Shown here: positions 11,164-23,394 of the stretch, piece after piece
Numbering within the stretch: position 1 is the first letter of the stretch
How the letters are laid out: the number at the start of each line of letters is the position of its first letter
Origin: Limnanthes douglasii subsp. nivea
Taxonomy: Eukaryota > Streptophyta > Magnoliopsida > Brassicales > Limnanthaceae
Length of the DNA stretch: 64,000 nt
Direction of reading: 5' to 3'
Assembly (NCBI GenBank): GCA_036936605.1
Contig: JAUPFV010000005.1
Span: forward strand, 6,532,345 to 6,596,344
Made by a program: the position numbers and the translations under genes
Notes under the pieces: model-generated
What the model saw: only the letters and a program-made list of their open reading frames with translations
The model's database searches: none
Told to the model about the DNA's origin: nothing

Positions 11164-14100
11164 TTAAATCCCAAATGTTCTGTGATATATATTTTCAGAA
11201 CTTGGGGTCTGGACCTTTGGTTCCTCATAAAGATTATAATACTTCTGGTAACCCCGCCTTTCATTTCTAAGATGTTCTGTTGTGCTAAGGTTGCTTCCAT
11301 TTTGAATTCCACTCCACCCGTCCCAGTGACCATTAGACATTGGTGTACTTCTAGACTGTTGAAAAGATAAAAGCCCAAAAGGAGATGCATTTTCAGCTTG
11401 CGATTGCTCCATCAACCTCCCATATGCATCGGAGACCGTTGAGATATTATTGTCCCTGTTATCTGGGAAACCTGAGTTCTGATGTGGTGATAAAGACCTC
11501 TGCATTAATAATTGAAGTCTAGCTTCACTTTCTATGTTACTTAAATGCGGTGGAAAATTTAACCGCATATCTAGGCCCCTATTCTCATTCCCCATCTGAG
11601 GTCTCCCTTTTCCAACTGCCAATATTGCAGGATCATTGAATGCAATATCCCCTGCACCACCAACATTTCGTGCTGGTGGCGCCTGATAAGAATTATTAAA
11701 AAACGAGGGAGATTCCACCAAGTGATTTCCTGCAAAGTAAAAACGATCAACTTTTATGTAACATGGAACCGCAGAGTGTTAAAGAAAAAAGGAAGAGCAA
11801 AAACAAACCGAATGAAGATTGAAAAGTTTGGTTCATTTGTTCGTGGGAAGAGAAGCCTGGAGGAGGGGCTCTGCTGGGATTAGAGAATCCAGGAGGAGCT
11901 GAAACTTGTGCTCTTGATCCAACTAATTGACAGTGGAAAATTATAAGATTATTACAAAGTCACATTTATAATTTAGTGACTTTTATTTATTAATTTTTTT
12001 TACATAAAATAACTTTCAGTTGAGCATAAACACCATAGATACGGTATAAGTGCTTCAGATATTATACAATAGACCGAATATCATTCTGAACAGCTGAATA
12101 ATAATGAGTAAACAAGGATAAAAGAGTAGGGCTACAGCTGGTGGAACAAAACATAGAAAAACTTCAAATCAATAAAAGTGCCATTAGACAGACACAATAA
12201 TGAAGTTAACCGCCAACGACCTTAACCAAAAAATACAAAAGAGTGAGAGGCTAAGGTTTAAGATACTTTGGCAAAAGAGCTTGCACCCACGAAAATATGA
12301 AGTGGGAAGATCGTGCCATTTAAAACAAGCGATGTGCTCGAACCACTAAAATTTGAAAAATAATTTCAGAAATAAACAAAATATAGACTAATTTCGTAAG
12401 CAGCCAACTAAAAGAAAAGAGATAAGATGAACCAAACAGTGCATAAGCACAACAAAAGAGAAGATGAACAAACAGTTTCATTCAGAGACACAGACGTTTT
12501 ATCTCAGATAATGTTAAAATAATTAAACTTAAACACAAAAGATGATTGATCGTTAACAGCATCGGCAAGCACAAAAGAAATGCAAATAAAAACAATAAAA
12601 CTCACCAGAGAGCTTGGTGGAAGAAAAGCTGGAAGGATTGCTGGCATAGTTACCTGATCCTTCAAAATAATTGGAAGAGGAACCATTGAAAATACTGAAC
12701 TTTTCCGAATAAAGATCTTTGTACTCAGGTGTATCTTGGTAAATATGGTGGCCATTTGTCGATTGCCTGAAGCCTAGTGGCTCACCTTCAAATGCTTGAT
12801 TGTTCAAGTCATCCTGTCTAGCGAAAGAGAACCTAGACTGGTTATTATTTTGCACTTGCCAGGAACTTGAATGTTTAAGTGAATCGGTTTGCTTTTCAGC
12901 TTCACCCAGAAACTTAGCCAAATTCTGAGGAGAAGCAAAAGACTCATCTAAGTCCAGCGACATTATATTTGACATCATGATTTCCTCTCCAGTATTTCTG
13001 GTTCCGATGCCGTCAGCATCTCCCAGGAATCTACCCATCTGTTTTTCTTCTTTCCTTGTGTTCGGAAACAAAAATGACCGATCTACACCCACATTAGAAC
13101 CATAGTCTCCACCGATTATCCTATCCCGGTACCCATTTGACAAAATTGATCTATCACTATCTTTATTATCTATGAAGAGAGAATTAGCTCTCGAAGAAAC
13201 TGTATCAACAGCCCCACTATACTGCGAATAAGGCACCGAATGACTTGACATGCGGAGCAAATTAGTAGAGTGAGACTTATAACCTGAACTTGTTACTTCT
13301 GGATCGTTGAGTCTCTGCCTATTAAATGAAATTATATCGTCGTCCATGTCAGAAGTTGTATTTGCTGCAATCCCAGACTGAGGATCTTTCCTAGCATCAC
13401 TCTCTGCTCCTGAAAGAAGATCCCCCTTAATGGTAGAACCAGCCACTAATGAAGTTGAAGATTTTATTTGTTCCTCGGGATAATGTCCTTCATACCCAAG
13501 AGATTTGATAAAACGGTTATCAGAAAGTGAACTCTGACAGGCTGTAACCATGCCAGAATGTTCAGTCCTAGTACTTCTATCTATGCTAAGTGGATCCCTT
13601 TCAGTTACCAAAGTTTGTATATTTCCATTAACTTCTGCAGTTTCTTCTTTAATTGGCATATATTCATAAGACTGCTCTGTATGGTCTAAATTGCTTAAGA
13701 TGTTTGATGGCATGCTAACATTTCTGTCGTTACCCGTAGGTACTGGTGAAGATGATGCTAGAATACTGTTATAGGCTCCCTCGGATGAAGCAGGTTTCTC
13801 TGACACAGCAGCCCGAAAATCTAAGGGAATGTGCTGTTTAATAGATTTTAGTAGATCAGGTTTACTTTCAGATACAGCCTGACCTTTAAGCATGTCTGGC
13901 TTCTCTGACACTTCAGATTGTAGATTCGGCAGTTGTGTTTTGTTTGAAACCTTAGATAAAAATTCCACGTTTGCAGCAGTATTTTCTTTAGAAGGTCCAT
14001 TTGAACATGTTAAATTAGAGACTGCTGGTAGATCTGAAGCACGCACACCCCTGAGACATGTTTTCTCATCAGAAGTAGGTTCTACATATATTAAGAGGTA

Positions 14101-16798
14101 AGGGATGAAAGAATACCATACCATGAAGCAGCAGCAGGAAGAGAAACAGATCTACTAGAGTTTTCGTTTAGAGAAGAATTTTTAGGAACACCTGCTGTGT
14201 TCTGCAGAAGAGAAGGAATCAAGTAAAAAAAACGTATAAAAAGTAGATAAGGGATAATAGCGAAGTTGAAGAAAAACAGGTCGCATATGGAGATTAGTAA
14301 AACAAACAGAAATGTATGAACTTCTATTAAAGTTAAGGGTCCAACCCATCAGTATGATTTATAACCTGCAACGTCTTCCTCTAAAAAATAATTTATAAAC
14401 TTGAATAAGTGACAATTGAACTGACACAAAACTTACAATCGGGGTGCTTTTTACAACTGATTTTACTGAAGTAATGCTGCTGCAATAACCGTCCATCGGA
14501 GGAGGCAGCACATTCCCCGCCCGTCGCTGTAGATTATTTGTCGCACCAGTTATTTGTTGAACTCTACTCCTTTAAAAGCACTAAAACGATTAATTAACGA
14601 TCCAACAATAACTACACATTATTTGAGTAGCTCTGAGTAAGAGATGTTATTTCAAATTTCTGATGTAATAAAAAGGAGAAAAGAGGCTACGAGTATGTGT
14701 AAATATGTATCACCAAGTTAGTAATCGTACCAAATATAGTTGCTCTGGTAACAAACTACATAATGGAATATATGTATAAAATAATAACCAAATACTCAAA
14801 CAGACTCTAAACCCTCAGTATATTCAAGGATGCATTGTCAATAGTCCATACAAAAAAAAACTTGTAGAAAACAGAAACATATGCAAACAAGTTGTATAAA
14901 AATACCTTGTGTAGGCTGATATAATCTCATCTTTAGTAAAACTATCCTCTTCTGAACCAATCTCATGTAAATAAAGACAATCAGGATTGTTGCATGCCTG
15001 GACATATTCAATGCTCACAAATAAACTTATAATCTAGAAGAAAAATCTGTATAATCAAAAGACAACAAAATTTACCATGTTTCGCAGCCATGCATGGCAA
15101 TACTTTGTGGTCCCAAAACATGCCCTGAATTAAATACAGTATAAACTATCAGAAGCTGCACAAAGCAAACATTCAAGACTAGTACAGGTAAGATATATCA
15201 CATACTTTAATGGTCTACTATCCAAAATAAAACCATGTACAGACTGAATACAACGAATTGCTTCCTCCTCTTTTGTGTAAGTAATATATCTGGGAGCAAA
15301 CAAAAGATCATTTATGAGAAAAACGTATGTTTCACTGAAGCCAGTATACTACAAAGTTAATAAAGACTAAAAGTAAGTGAACATTGTGAAAAAATAAACT
15401 AAATAGCAGCTGAAGTATCTTAAGACTTACACACTGCAAGTACTATTTGGAAATTGTTGAATCACACCAGTTGCAGTTCGCGTCATGGATACTTTCAACA
15501 CTTTACCGTATTGACCAAAGTATTCTCTTCCGTACAGAAGCTACAAAATAAAATATCATAAAAAACCTCATGACGTCTTCCTATCAAGAAAGGAAAAACA
15601 AAATCGGAAGGCTGTGCTCTTATTTTGTAAAAGATAAGAGGAAATGAGGCAGTACATCTTCATCAGCTAGATTGAGAGGTAACCCAGTTATGTATACAAG
15701 GTTACGTTGGATAACTCGCACACTGCTGAGTTGCTTCCTTCCATCAGAAGATTTAGACTTTCCCTTGTGGGACTTTTTTCGCTCCACACCAATCTCAGCC
15801 ACCAATCTGGTAACACTAAAATGACAGTCAGAAAGAGACATACTAAAAAGTATCATTCACATGAACCAATATCATCTGACCGAACAACAACCTCTCACAA
15901 CTAGAACCCATTCCAACAATTTTTTCTTTGTCATAAGGTTTCCGACATGCTGGACAACGACCCTCCGATGCATCTTTGTCCGCCATGTCCATTATATGAT
16001 GCCAACACCAAACACATATCTATATTTAGATGAGAAGAATAAACTGTTAGATTGATCAAAATAAATAAAGAATGATAAATCATTAGTTTAAATATTCAGG
16101 TATAACGGCAAAGAAAAAAAAATCTGATACTCACCTCAGCCTCCATCATATAGTCCACAACCGAAGGTATTATTTTAAATCATTACATGTCAATATTCTT
16201 TATAAGATAAAGCAAGAAATTGCTGAGTTTGCAAAACAAAGTGTCCATCATACCATATACCGCAAAACGAACCGGATATAAAATAAAAAAGTATCTACTA
16301 TTCTATTGTAGAATAAGTATATAATGTCCAAAAAGGTGAATTCAGCTGGTTGCTAAAATTAGTAACTGCGTTGAATTTTCTCTCACAATTATATATATAG
16401 TCTAAATTTAATAACAAAGGGTCATATAGAGTTCACCTCATTTGCTTATGCATGTCACCTTGTATACATTTACAGCCATTATATTAGTGGTAAGGTTTGA
16501 TAGACCAGTAAGTTCACCTATATTTTAAAAGAACGTACAGGTAAAAGTAACACATTCCGGCACAACTTTGATTTACAGGCAATTTATCTTGAACAAATGG
16601 ACACAGGTTGCTGAATTAAATTCATACTGCTTTAAGGCATGCTATACCATAGTACAACATAATATGCTCACACAACATAGTGCTCTAAAGACAACTGACA
16701 ACTACCTGATAGCCACATTTGCAAGGTCTCAATTGCTGATCAGTCAAATCCATCTCCTCAGCACAGAGAGGACAGGTTTTTTCGCTTTCATCACCCAT
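11164..16798 (-). CDS. NOT4: CCR4-NOT complex subunit 4 (NOT4-like) RING/RRM/C3H E3 ubiquitin ligase, 12 coding exons
   Basis: Coding exons, minus strand: 16706-16798, 15892-16019, 15656-15806, 15431-15540, 15206-15289, 15076-15124, 14906-14997, 14437-14569, 14122-14201, 12606-14050, 11809-11922, 11164-11729. They sum to 3045 nt (1014 aa), with GT..AG introns and matching phases throughout. Residues 9-56 are a C4C4 RING (Cys 9, 12, 26, 28, 33, 36, 53, 56). An RRM starts near 109 (NLVYITGLPL) and runs to about 190. It is followed by a C-x8-C-x4-C-x3-H zinc finger (CHAWLRNMACNNPDCLYLH). The long Ser/Asn-rich tail, mostly in one 1445-nt exon, is probably disordered and holds SAPPGF and APPPGF motifs. 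Family knowledge: NOT4 is the ubiquitin ligase of the CCR4-NOT mRNA deadenylase, linked to co-translational quality control. The length and the NRTFGI-like C-terminus match plant homologues. The reading frame is intact, so I expect function. The paralogue cannot be fixed. Confidence 0.95.
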
Positions 16799-17400
16799 GG
16801 TGTCCTAATGCGGTCAAACAATCAAAGACAAAAGTAAATTCACGACTCAGAATTACAAATTCGGTTAACTCGCACATACTGCAGCAACAAGGAATCCTTC
16901 ATATACTCACTTACTCAAAAGAATGAAAAAATTGCAAAACTAAACCTAAATTGGAGTTCAAGTACACTATGAGCCTATAGAACCCTACATAAAATCCACA
17001 ATTAAACCCTACATGCACACAACACCGCCGATTTGTATCAAACTAGAAATCGCGGATCAATTTCCATAAATTAGGCTGAACAGACACAAGATACTCGCAT
17101 GCAAGATGGGAATTCAACACAAATTTGAGTCAACAACAGAATTTCGCGTTGATAAACGTATCGAGTAGCTGAAAGTAATCAAAAACCTCGAAGGATCTAA
17201 CGAATAATTCGATTGGGGTTGAGAATTGAGAAACTAGGGTTTGAGATTGAAAAAACTTGGTGAGAAGACAATCTAACTTACAGTTTTAGGGATCGAAACG
17301 GAAGCGAATCTGTGAAGACGAGATTGCGAGAGCAGAAGAAGAAGCCACAGAGATAGAGAGAGCGAGAGAGAGAGAGAGAGACGACGATGAGGTGAGAAAT
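16799..17400 (-). promoter_or_regulatory. NOT4-like 5'UTR with leader intron and CT-rich promoter region
   Basis: On the minus strand a leader exon ends at 17282 (AAAACT before GTAAGT). A 477-bp intron spans 16805-17281 and ends in CATTAG. Only 6 nt separate the 3' splice site from the ATG. The plus strand carries a GA repeat at about 17350-17390, that is CT repeats on the gene strand, a common plant core-promoter or 5'UTR feature. The start site is probably near 17400. The 5'UTR intron may raise expression, as in many plant housekeeping genes (inference). Confidence 0.75.
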
Positions 17401-18040
17401 TGGAAAAGAGAGAGCTGTTGTTTTGGATGGGTGTTTTCTGGCTGCTGGGCTGCTACCCTATTTTTTACCTATGTTTTGCTTTTCGTCGCTGTCATTTATA
17501 TATTTTGAGATTAAAATAATTGTGAGTTGATTAGCTAATTTGGTTTCAATTGGGGTTGTCTAACAAATTAACTGTTTGGGTTTGGGTAAAACAAAAGGAC
17601 AGATGGGTTTTAATTCAATTCTTTAGTTCAATTAACCTAATTCATGATTTATTTTTAGGGTGAAATTTGTAAGTAAAGTTATAGAAAAGGACCTATAAAT
17701 ATGGGGATTTGTAAGTAAAGTTATAGAAAATAACCTATAAATATTGGGAGTGGCTCCCCATATTTTATTTGGATTAGAAATTTGACATAAATTTTTTATT
17801 GACTTTTATGTTTCCACTGGATTATATATAATATTTTTTTAACATTAATGAGTGGATAGGAAGGAAATCATAGTTATCCGGTAAATTAAATAAATGAGTT
17901 ATTAAACCGAAATTTATTTTATATATACGATGTAACAAAATATGATAGTTAGAATTAGGGAAAAGTATCCGTAAATATCTAGCGAACTTTGAAATATCAA
18001 AATAGACTAGTTTCATAAAATATTTAGAATCGTAATTTGG
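17401..18040. other. Upstream intergenic DNA with a 42-bp tandem duplication
   Basis: 17664-17706 and 17707-17749 are two adjacent near-identical copies of a unit of about 42 bp containing TTTGTAAGTAAAGTTATAGA. The rest is AT-rich with no gene. 17940-18040 (GGGAAAAGTATCCGTAAATATC) resembles the terminal sequence of some plant MULE elements, but no partner repeat was found. Confidence 0.6.
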
Positions 18041-19703
18041 ACAAAAATACCCTCTAAGGTATAAAAGGGGTAATTTGGTTGCAATCTATTTTTTTCACCT
18101 TCTAAACCTGATTTTTGGGTTTCAATTCTTCCACTTTCACATTTCTAATTTTGAAGAGAGAGAAACACGAAAACTGAGAGTGAAGCCAAAAACAAACTTC
18201 GACCCAACCGTGAAGTAACCGTTCAGGCGATGATATCACTTTCCGACACCGATCGTCAGTGAGAAGAGGATGTTTTCGACGACACACGGTGGTTTCGAAC
18301 GTCGTTCCCGGCGTGGTTATAGTCAAACAGGTTAGTTTCGATTTCACGGTGGTTTTTTGGTCGCCAGACTTTGCAATGTATTGTCCTAGACTACACTGTC
18401 GAGTCTTGTTTTGGCCGAGCGAGCCACTATTTCTTGCTATTGAAATCGACAGTTTGAAGTTCTCTGGTGACGTTTTTTCCTAATGTCTGCAGGTCTATGT
18501 TGATGTTATTTCTTGTTATTGAAATTTCGTTGTTTTTCCTGACATTTCGTGTGTTAGTTAGGAGTTAAAATGGCTGGGTGATAGCGTAGCTAGTGTCGGA
18601 CAGTCATATCGGAGAATGCCGATGGAGCAGGCAGTGGGTAGTTGGTTTTTTGTCGAGAATCGCAACCTCGCCGTAAGTTTGTAGTCATATCTAGCAATAT
18701 ATGTGTTTCAAGAAGTATTTGCCTCATATGCAGGAAATGTTGCACGTATCTAGCAATGTATGCAATCTGTTTTGCCATATCTACCAATATTAGTACTGTG
18801 TTTACAGTAACAGCTAACACGTCTAACAATGTAGTAGTGAATCTTGTTCATGACTAGCAATGTGTATGAAGTAAGCCTGATGTTGTTGTTTGGTTAGTTG
18901 CATCAATAGAGTGTTTGATTGGTAATGTCTATGGGTTATGCATAGTTTTTTGTGTTATTGCGTGATAATTGAAATAAATGTTACTACCTAAAACGGTAAG
19001 TAACCTACCGTCGGCTGTCATATTTTTTGTCAGACAGAAGAAATCGACGTCGGTAAATGCAAGCTTTTGTTGTTTTTTGTTCGGTAAACACGTTAGAGAC
19101 AGTATTCAGACGTTCAAGGTGTTGCAGTATGGAAGTTCGATAGTTTTTTATGTTCAATTAAGCATGTATTTTTTATGTCGATGTAATTTTATCATTTTGG
19201 CGTGGTTGTAGGTGTAGCAAGTAATGGTTGGGGATGGTTTTGTGTGAATGTGGTTGTAGGTCTAGCAAGTAATGGTTGGGGATGGTTTTGTGTGAATGTG
19301 GTTGTAGGTGTAGCAAGTAATGGTTGGGGATGGTTTTGTGTGAATGTTGGTGTTAGGTTACTGGAGGTGTTTATATGTGAACAAGTCGAAGTAGGACATT
19401 GACGTGGATGATATATGCACACGAATCGCAAGCCTGACATGTTCTGTTTGCCTTATCTAGCAATGTGTCGTAGTTCTGTTTGTATTTGAAAACAATTACT
19501 GATTGTGTATTTTGATTATTATTTTTGGATGTTCTTTGTATGGATATTTTAAATTAACGTGATACAAGAAATTTCATATAGCTCGTATCTAGCAATGTGA
19601 AATGAATGCTAACCTGAATGCACATTTACTCGTATCAAGTAGTGTCAAATTACATGTGTTTAGTAATATCTATAACTCATATCTAGAAATATCAAGTTGA
19701 ATA
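18041..19703. other. Left part of an unclassified repeat-bearing host segment, split by Tat element A
   Basis: This segment is less AT-rich than its surroundings. 18130-18490 looks like a 5' exon region (CT/GA-rich leader, then GC-richer sequence with a possible donor CAG|GTTAGT at about 18330), but no protein is recognised. From 18690 on, the word (T)CTAGCAATG appears at 18752, 19457 and 19590, with weaker relatives between. The last 130 bp (19570-19703) repeat blocks also found at 40580-40690 and 40825-40930. Its right flank resumes at 40424 after the insertion. I infer one original unit of about 5 kb, possibly a non-autonomous DNA transposon or Helitron; I could not find its ends. Confidence 0.5.
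19202..19345 (+). repeat. 48-bp tandem repeat, three copies, open in frame
   Basis: Three consecutive copies of a 48-bp unit starting GTGGTTGTAGGTGTAGCAAG, with one or two differences. The period is a multiple of three, and one plus frame reads a 16-residue repeat containing VASNGWGWFCVN three times. The unit contains TAGCAAGTAATGG, which resembles the nearby TCTAGCAATG word. Confidence 0.9.
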
Positions 19704-19943
19704 TGGTGAGGTTTATTTTTGGTTGAGGGTAATTTTGTCCAGAGTTTTGTGGTGCTTTAAAGGTATTTAATGTTTGGATAGATTGTAGTGAGAGATTTGA
19801 GCTTCCTGGTTGTATTTAATTTTCATTACCCTCATTAAGTTTTTAGTACATTAGTTCAGTTCGGATAGTTCAGTGGGTGGATGTTGTCCGAATTTCCCCT
19901 GTCCGGTTCTCATAAAGAGTGGCAATAAATTCCGGACTCATCA
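19704..19943 (-). mobile_element. 3' LTR of Tat element A, with internal deletion
   Basis: 240 bp. Compared with the 374-bp partner at 40050-40423 it lacks about 134 bp just after CATTACCCTCATTAA. That segment contains the TATA box (GGGTATTTATACCC). The polypurine tract AAAAAAGGGGCTAC (minus strand, 19944-19957) abuts it. Confidence 0.9.
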
Positions 19944-19957
19944 GTAGCCCCTTTTTT
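19944..19957 (-). other. Polypurine tract of Tat element A
   Basis: The minus strand reads AAAAAAGGGGCTAC directly before the 3' LTR. Element B has the same tract with CTCC at the end. This is the plus-strand DNA primer site used in reverse transcription. Confidence 0.85.
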
Positions 19958-20103
19958 AGGTTGTGTTCGAAGGCCTTTGGCAAGACCTAAAAAATAGCTT
20001 AAGTGTAATCATAACTTCGTCCGGACATTTCGAAAATGGGTAACGAATTTACCCGGACAGACTGAAACCCTTAGAAGTCGAGCAGTTTTGCCAGAGATAG
20101 TGG

Positions 20104-20381
20104 GACACGTGTCCTCCTCTGATTCGTCTCACCGGCCGTTTTCCTCTTAGAAAAGCGCTTCCACTCATTTCGAAAAAGTAACCTTTTAATTCATGTTGGT
20201 GACATCAACGCCGTCTTTAATCATTATACCTATCTTTTCGTCTTTTCCTAGGTATCAAAGCATCGTTTATCCCACTAGTATAAATCAGTTCACTTATCAC
20301 TATTTTATCATCTTTATTATCTCTAATCTGTCAAACTTCAAAGCTTTCGTCTCTCAAAAACCTTTCTTTTGGTGTGAGTTT
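20104..20381 (+). promoter_or_regulatory. Antisense-gene promoter in element A: G-box and TATA
   Basis: GACACGTGTC at 20104-20113 is a palindromic G-box (CACGTG core, ABRE-like). TATAAAT lies at 20279-20285, 103 bp before the antisense ATG at 20382. The same two boxes occur in element B at almost identical spacing (175 versus 174 bp from G-box to TATA). Confidence 0.65.
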
Positions 20382-22497
20382 ATGTTCACAACAAGAAACG
20401 CTTTAGTAAAAGGCGGGTGTCTCAATTTGTCTGAGTTGGAAAAAGCTCAAAAGGTTGAACAAGAAAGGCGTATCGCTGCAGGCCTCCCTGTTTCCCCTGT
20501 TGATAAACCGGAAACACAAAGCTCTGAGCCTGATCGGGGTTCTTCTTCAACTAAGAGTGCTAAACCTAAGAGGTTATTTCAGCCCTTTCTTTCTCTAATT
20601 GTCTTGGACTCATCGGTTCAAGAGTCAGAGCCTGTCGTTGAACCAGAACATGTGGTTACAAGTCTTAGAAAACCTTCCCCATTCATCGCTATGGGGTCAG
20701 ATGCTGATATTTCCCCGGAGAAAGTGGTAGATAGACGAAGGGTTCGTCTGGTAAAAGGGCAGGCTGCTGGCACACATCCTAAACCACAATCCACGCCTTC
20801 GAAATCTGGGGCAAAAAGTAAAACCACAGGGTCAAAAGCACCCATCAAAATTCCTAAGGACAAGTTGTCCGGTCTTGAGGCAACTAGCTCAAGTCTTCGA
20901 AATGAGACCTCCGGGTCCGAGCCCCAGCCAGACTCTAGACCACAAGAGGGAAAGGATGCTCAGCAATCTGGAGGTCCTAGTGAGCCAACTACTAGCTTTT
21001 CTCCTCCTAAAACAGCTGACAACCCCTCCATGGTAATGGAGGATGGAATGGATGACAACATCGAGGAAGCCCCTTTTGAGACTGACGTCTCCGGGCAAAC
21101 AAGCGAGACTGCCCCTACTGGGAAGAAAAAAGGCAAGGAAAAAGTGTGTTTGAAACATCCGGACCTGCCGGAGAGCCTTGTGGGAAAGGTGGGGCCTTAT
21201 TTCCACAAAGTAAGTGTTAAATATCTGCTGGCCATGCAGAAAATCAAATATGCTTTCATTCACACAGCTGAACTTGGCTGGATGAGGACATAGTGGGGAA
21301 TTCCAGAGAATGTTAAAATAAAGATTCCAATCAATATGGAGACACCCATAGGCTGTAAGCTTAACGAGATTGTCTTCTATACTAAGCTATTCAAATGGGG
21401 ACTTAGGTTTCCCTTGGACCCAGAAATAGTCAGATATTTCCATCTGATAAAGCTTTGCCCAAGCCAGCTAAGCCCTAATGCATGGTTCACCCTCATGGCA
21501 TGTATCATGGCTTCAAGGCTCTCCGACATTCCTCTTCCGATGGAGCAATTTGTTGATGTGGCAAGCCTCTGCAGAAATCATGTCATCCCTTTCTATCACT
21601 TCAACATGGGTGACAACTACAAGGTGGTGGATGACTTGCTCGAGTCGGAGAAAGGATGTAAGACTTAATTTCTATTCGTCAGCGGTGCTTGGGAGAACGA
21701 GAAGAAAATTAAAGCTAGTGTTAAACCAAGCATGCTCACCAGTAGATGGCGAAGTGATGGTAACAATCTCACAAGATACTTATACTTTTACTTATAAAAA
21801 CTTTTTTATCTAATTCTTTTTTCTTTTGCTTTTTGGCAGTGCTGCCTAAAGATTTCAGCGATCACTTAGAGGCTGGCCAGACTACCTGCTCCAAGCTAAA
21901 TGCTTGGACTGCTGAAACCTGGGGAAACCGCTCCCATAACTGCTTTACCGGAGGCAATCTAACCAGATCTTATCTTTGGAATACTACTGATCGGAGGGAT
22001 CTGTCTTGGGAGGAATTAACCACTCCACCCCCTCCGAAAGTGATTCTCCGGAAGATGGAGGGGAAAGATGGGAAATTGGCCTTGCCGGGGAGAGCTAAAG
22101 CCCCTAACAAGATGAAAGGAAAAAAGTTAAGGCCAAGCTAGGTGTGGTAGAGGCTAAACCTACCGAGATGGAGGAAGATGTCCCAACAAACCCAGAGGGA
22201 CAAGACCAAGGGCAAATTGATGATGCCTTATTACAAGTGGTGGAGCATGAGAGCACCAAGGAAGTAGCTGGGTCTCCAAAATCTCAAAAGGTCCCTAAAA
22301 AGGACAGAAAAAGCGGAGCAGAAGGTGGAGACCGGGATGCCAAGAAAAAGAAAACTTCCAAGGGAGATGAGGTTTCTCTTCGGGCTCCAGAGCCACTGCC
22401 TCCAGTTGACCCTACTGATCCTACTCGAGCAGAAGATATCCTCGGTGACTTTCAAACCGGAGAGGTTGGAGGAGGGGATATCAGTATTGATGGTGTT

Positions 22498-22957
22498 TGG
22501 TGTGGATAAAAATTGCCTGAGGGTAGGCTAGTAATTTTAAGTGGAGTTTCAAGGCGGTGTAAGGGTGTTTAACGGTAGTGTAAGGGTGTTTAAAGGTGGA
22601 TAGATAAGTAAGCAGCTTGGTAGCAGTTAATTTTCATTACCTATAGTTAATGCTGGTGGTTGGGTATTTATAGTATGATGTTTGGGCCCTTATGGGCTTT
22701 CGGGTCATGTTTAATGGACCTGGGTCATGTTTAAAGACCCATGAGTTCTAAGCAGGAGGGCAGGTAGCTTAGTCAAGAAGTGTTTAGGTTTTTTAGTACT
22801 TTAGTCATAGTTCGAACAGCCTTAAGTTTGCAGTGTTCAAAGTGATCTGTCCGGTCCAAATGATCTGTTCGATTTATGTCCTTGTAGCCTGTCCGGCATT
22901 CGGAGAGACTTAGGTTGATTTACCCTTCCGGGGAGCATGCTGAATTCGGACTCATCA
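22498..22957 (-). mobile_element. 3' LTR of Tat element B
   Basis: 460 bp, partner of 32541-33000. Contains the TATA region (TATTTATAG near 22666) and ends next to a polypurine tract. Confidence 0.96.
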
Positions 22958-22971
22958 GGAGCCCCTTTTTT
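22958..22971 (-). other. Polypurine tract of Tat element B
   Basis: The minus strand reads AAAAAAGGGGCTCC, abutting the 3' LTR. Nearly the same as in element A. Confidence 0.88.
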
Positions 22972-23112
22972 AGGTGTTTGAGCAAGTGTCCTTGTCAAAG
23001 AACTGAAAAACAGTCTGATGTATGAATTGGTTCTTAATCCGGACAGAGCTGTGGGTATACCCGGACAGATTAAACGTTACGAATTCCAAACGGTTTTTGC
23101 CAGAGTTAGTGG

Positions 23113-23394
23113 GACACGTGTCGCTTTCTGATTGGCCAATCCATCCGTTTTTTCACCTTGAATTTCGCACCACCTTCTTTAACAAGTAACCTCTTTAAAT
23201 TCCAATAGTGACATCAGCGCCGTCTTTTAATTATTACCCAACTTTTCGGATTCTCCTAGGAATCAACTCCTTTTTTTCAAATCTACTATAAATTCACATT
23301 CATTTTTCACTGTTTTACTATCTCTCTCAAATCTTACTCTGCAATTTTACTCAGAGCTTTCTCTCTCTAGAACAAAAATTCCCTTGGCTGTTTT
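23113..23394 (+). promoter_or_regulatory. Antisense-gene promoter in element B: G-box, CCAAT, TATA, CT-rich leader
   Basis: GACACGTGTC at 23113-23122 (G-box), ATTGGCCAAT just after it (an inverted pair of CCAAT boxes), TATAAAT at 23287-23293, then a CT-rich leader (CTTTCTCTCTCTAG) before the ATG at 23395. Spacing from G-box to TATA is 174 bp, against 175 in element A. Read as a self-contained polymerase II promoter on the strand opposite the LTR promoter. Confidence 0.65.

Noticed and set aside
12504..12755. Small minus-strand ORF inside the NOT4-like gene
   Set aside because: It is an out-of-frame shadow covering the exon 12606-14050 and its intron; the spliced frame explains the sequence.
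14051..14124. NOT4-like exon read straight through from an ATG at 14124
   Set aside because: In the true phase this 71-bp stretch has a stop. A GT..AG intron (14051-14121) gives ..AASWGVRAS.., which fits the family.
17930..18060. MULE terminal repeat marking the left end of the host segment
   Set aside because: The sequence type is suggestive, but no inverted partner or 9-11 bp duplication was found near 43 kb.
20889..21263. Minus-strand ORFs under the antisense genes (also 23910-24322, 25002-25302, 25398-25691)
   Set aside because: Complementary shadows of a real plus-strand coding region; they contain no motifs.
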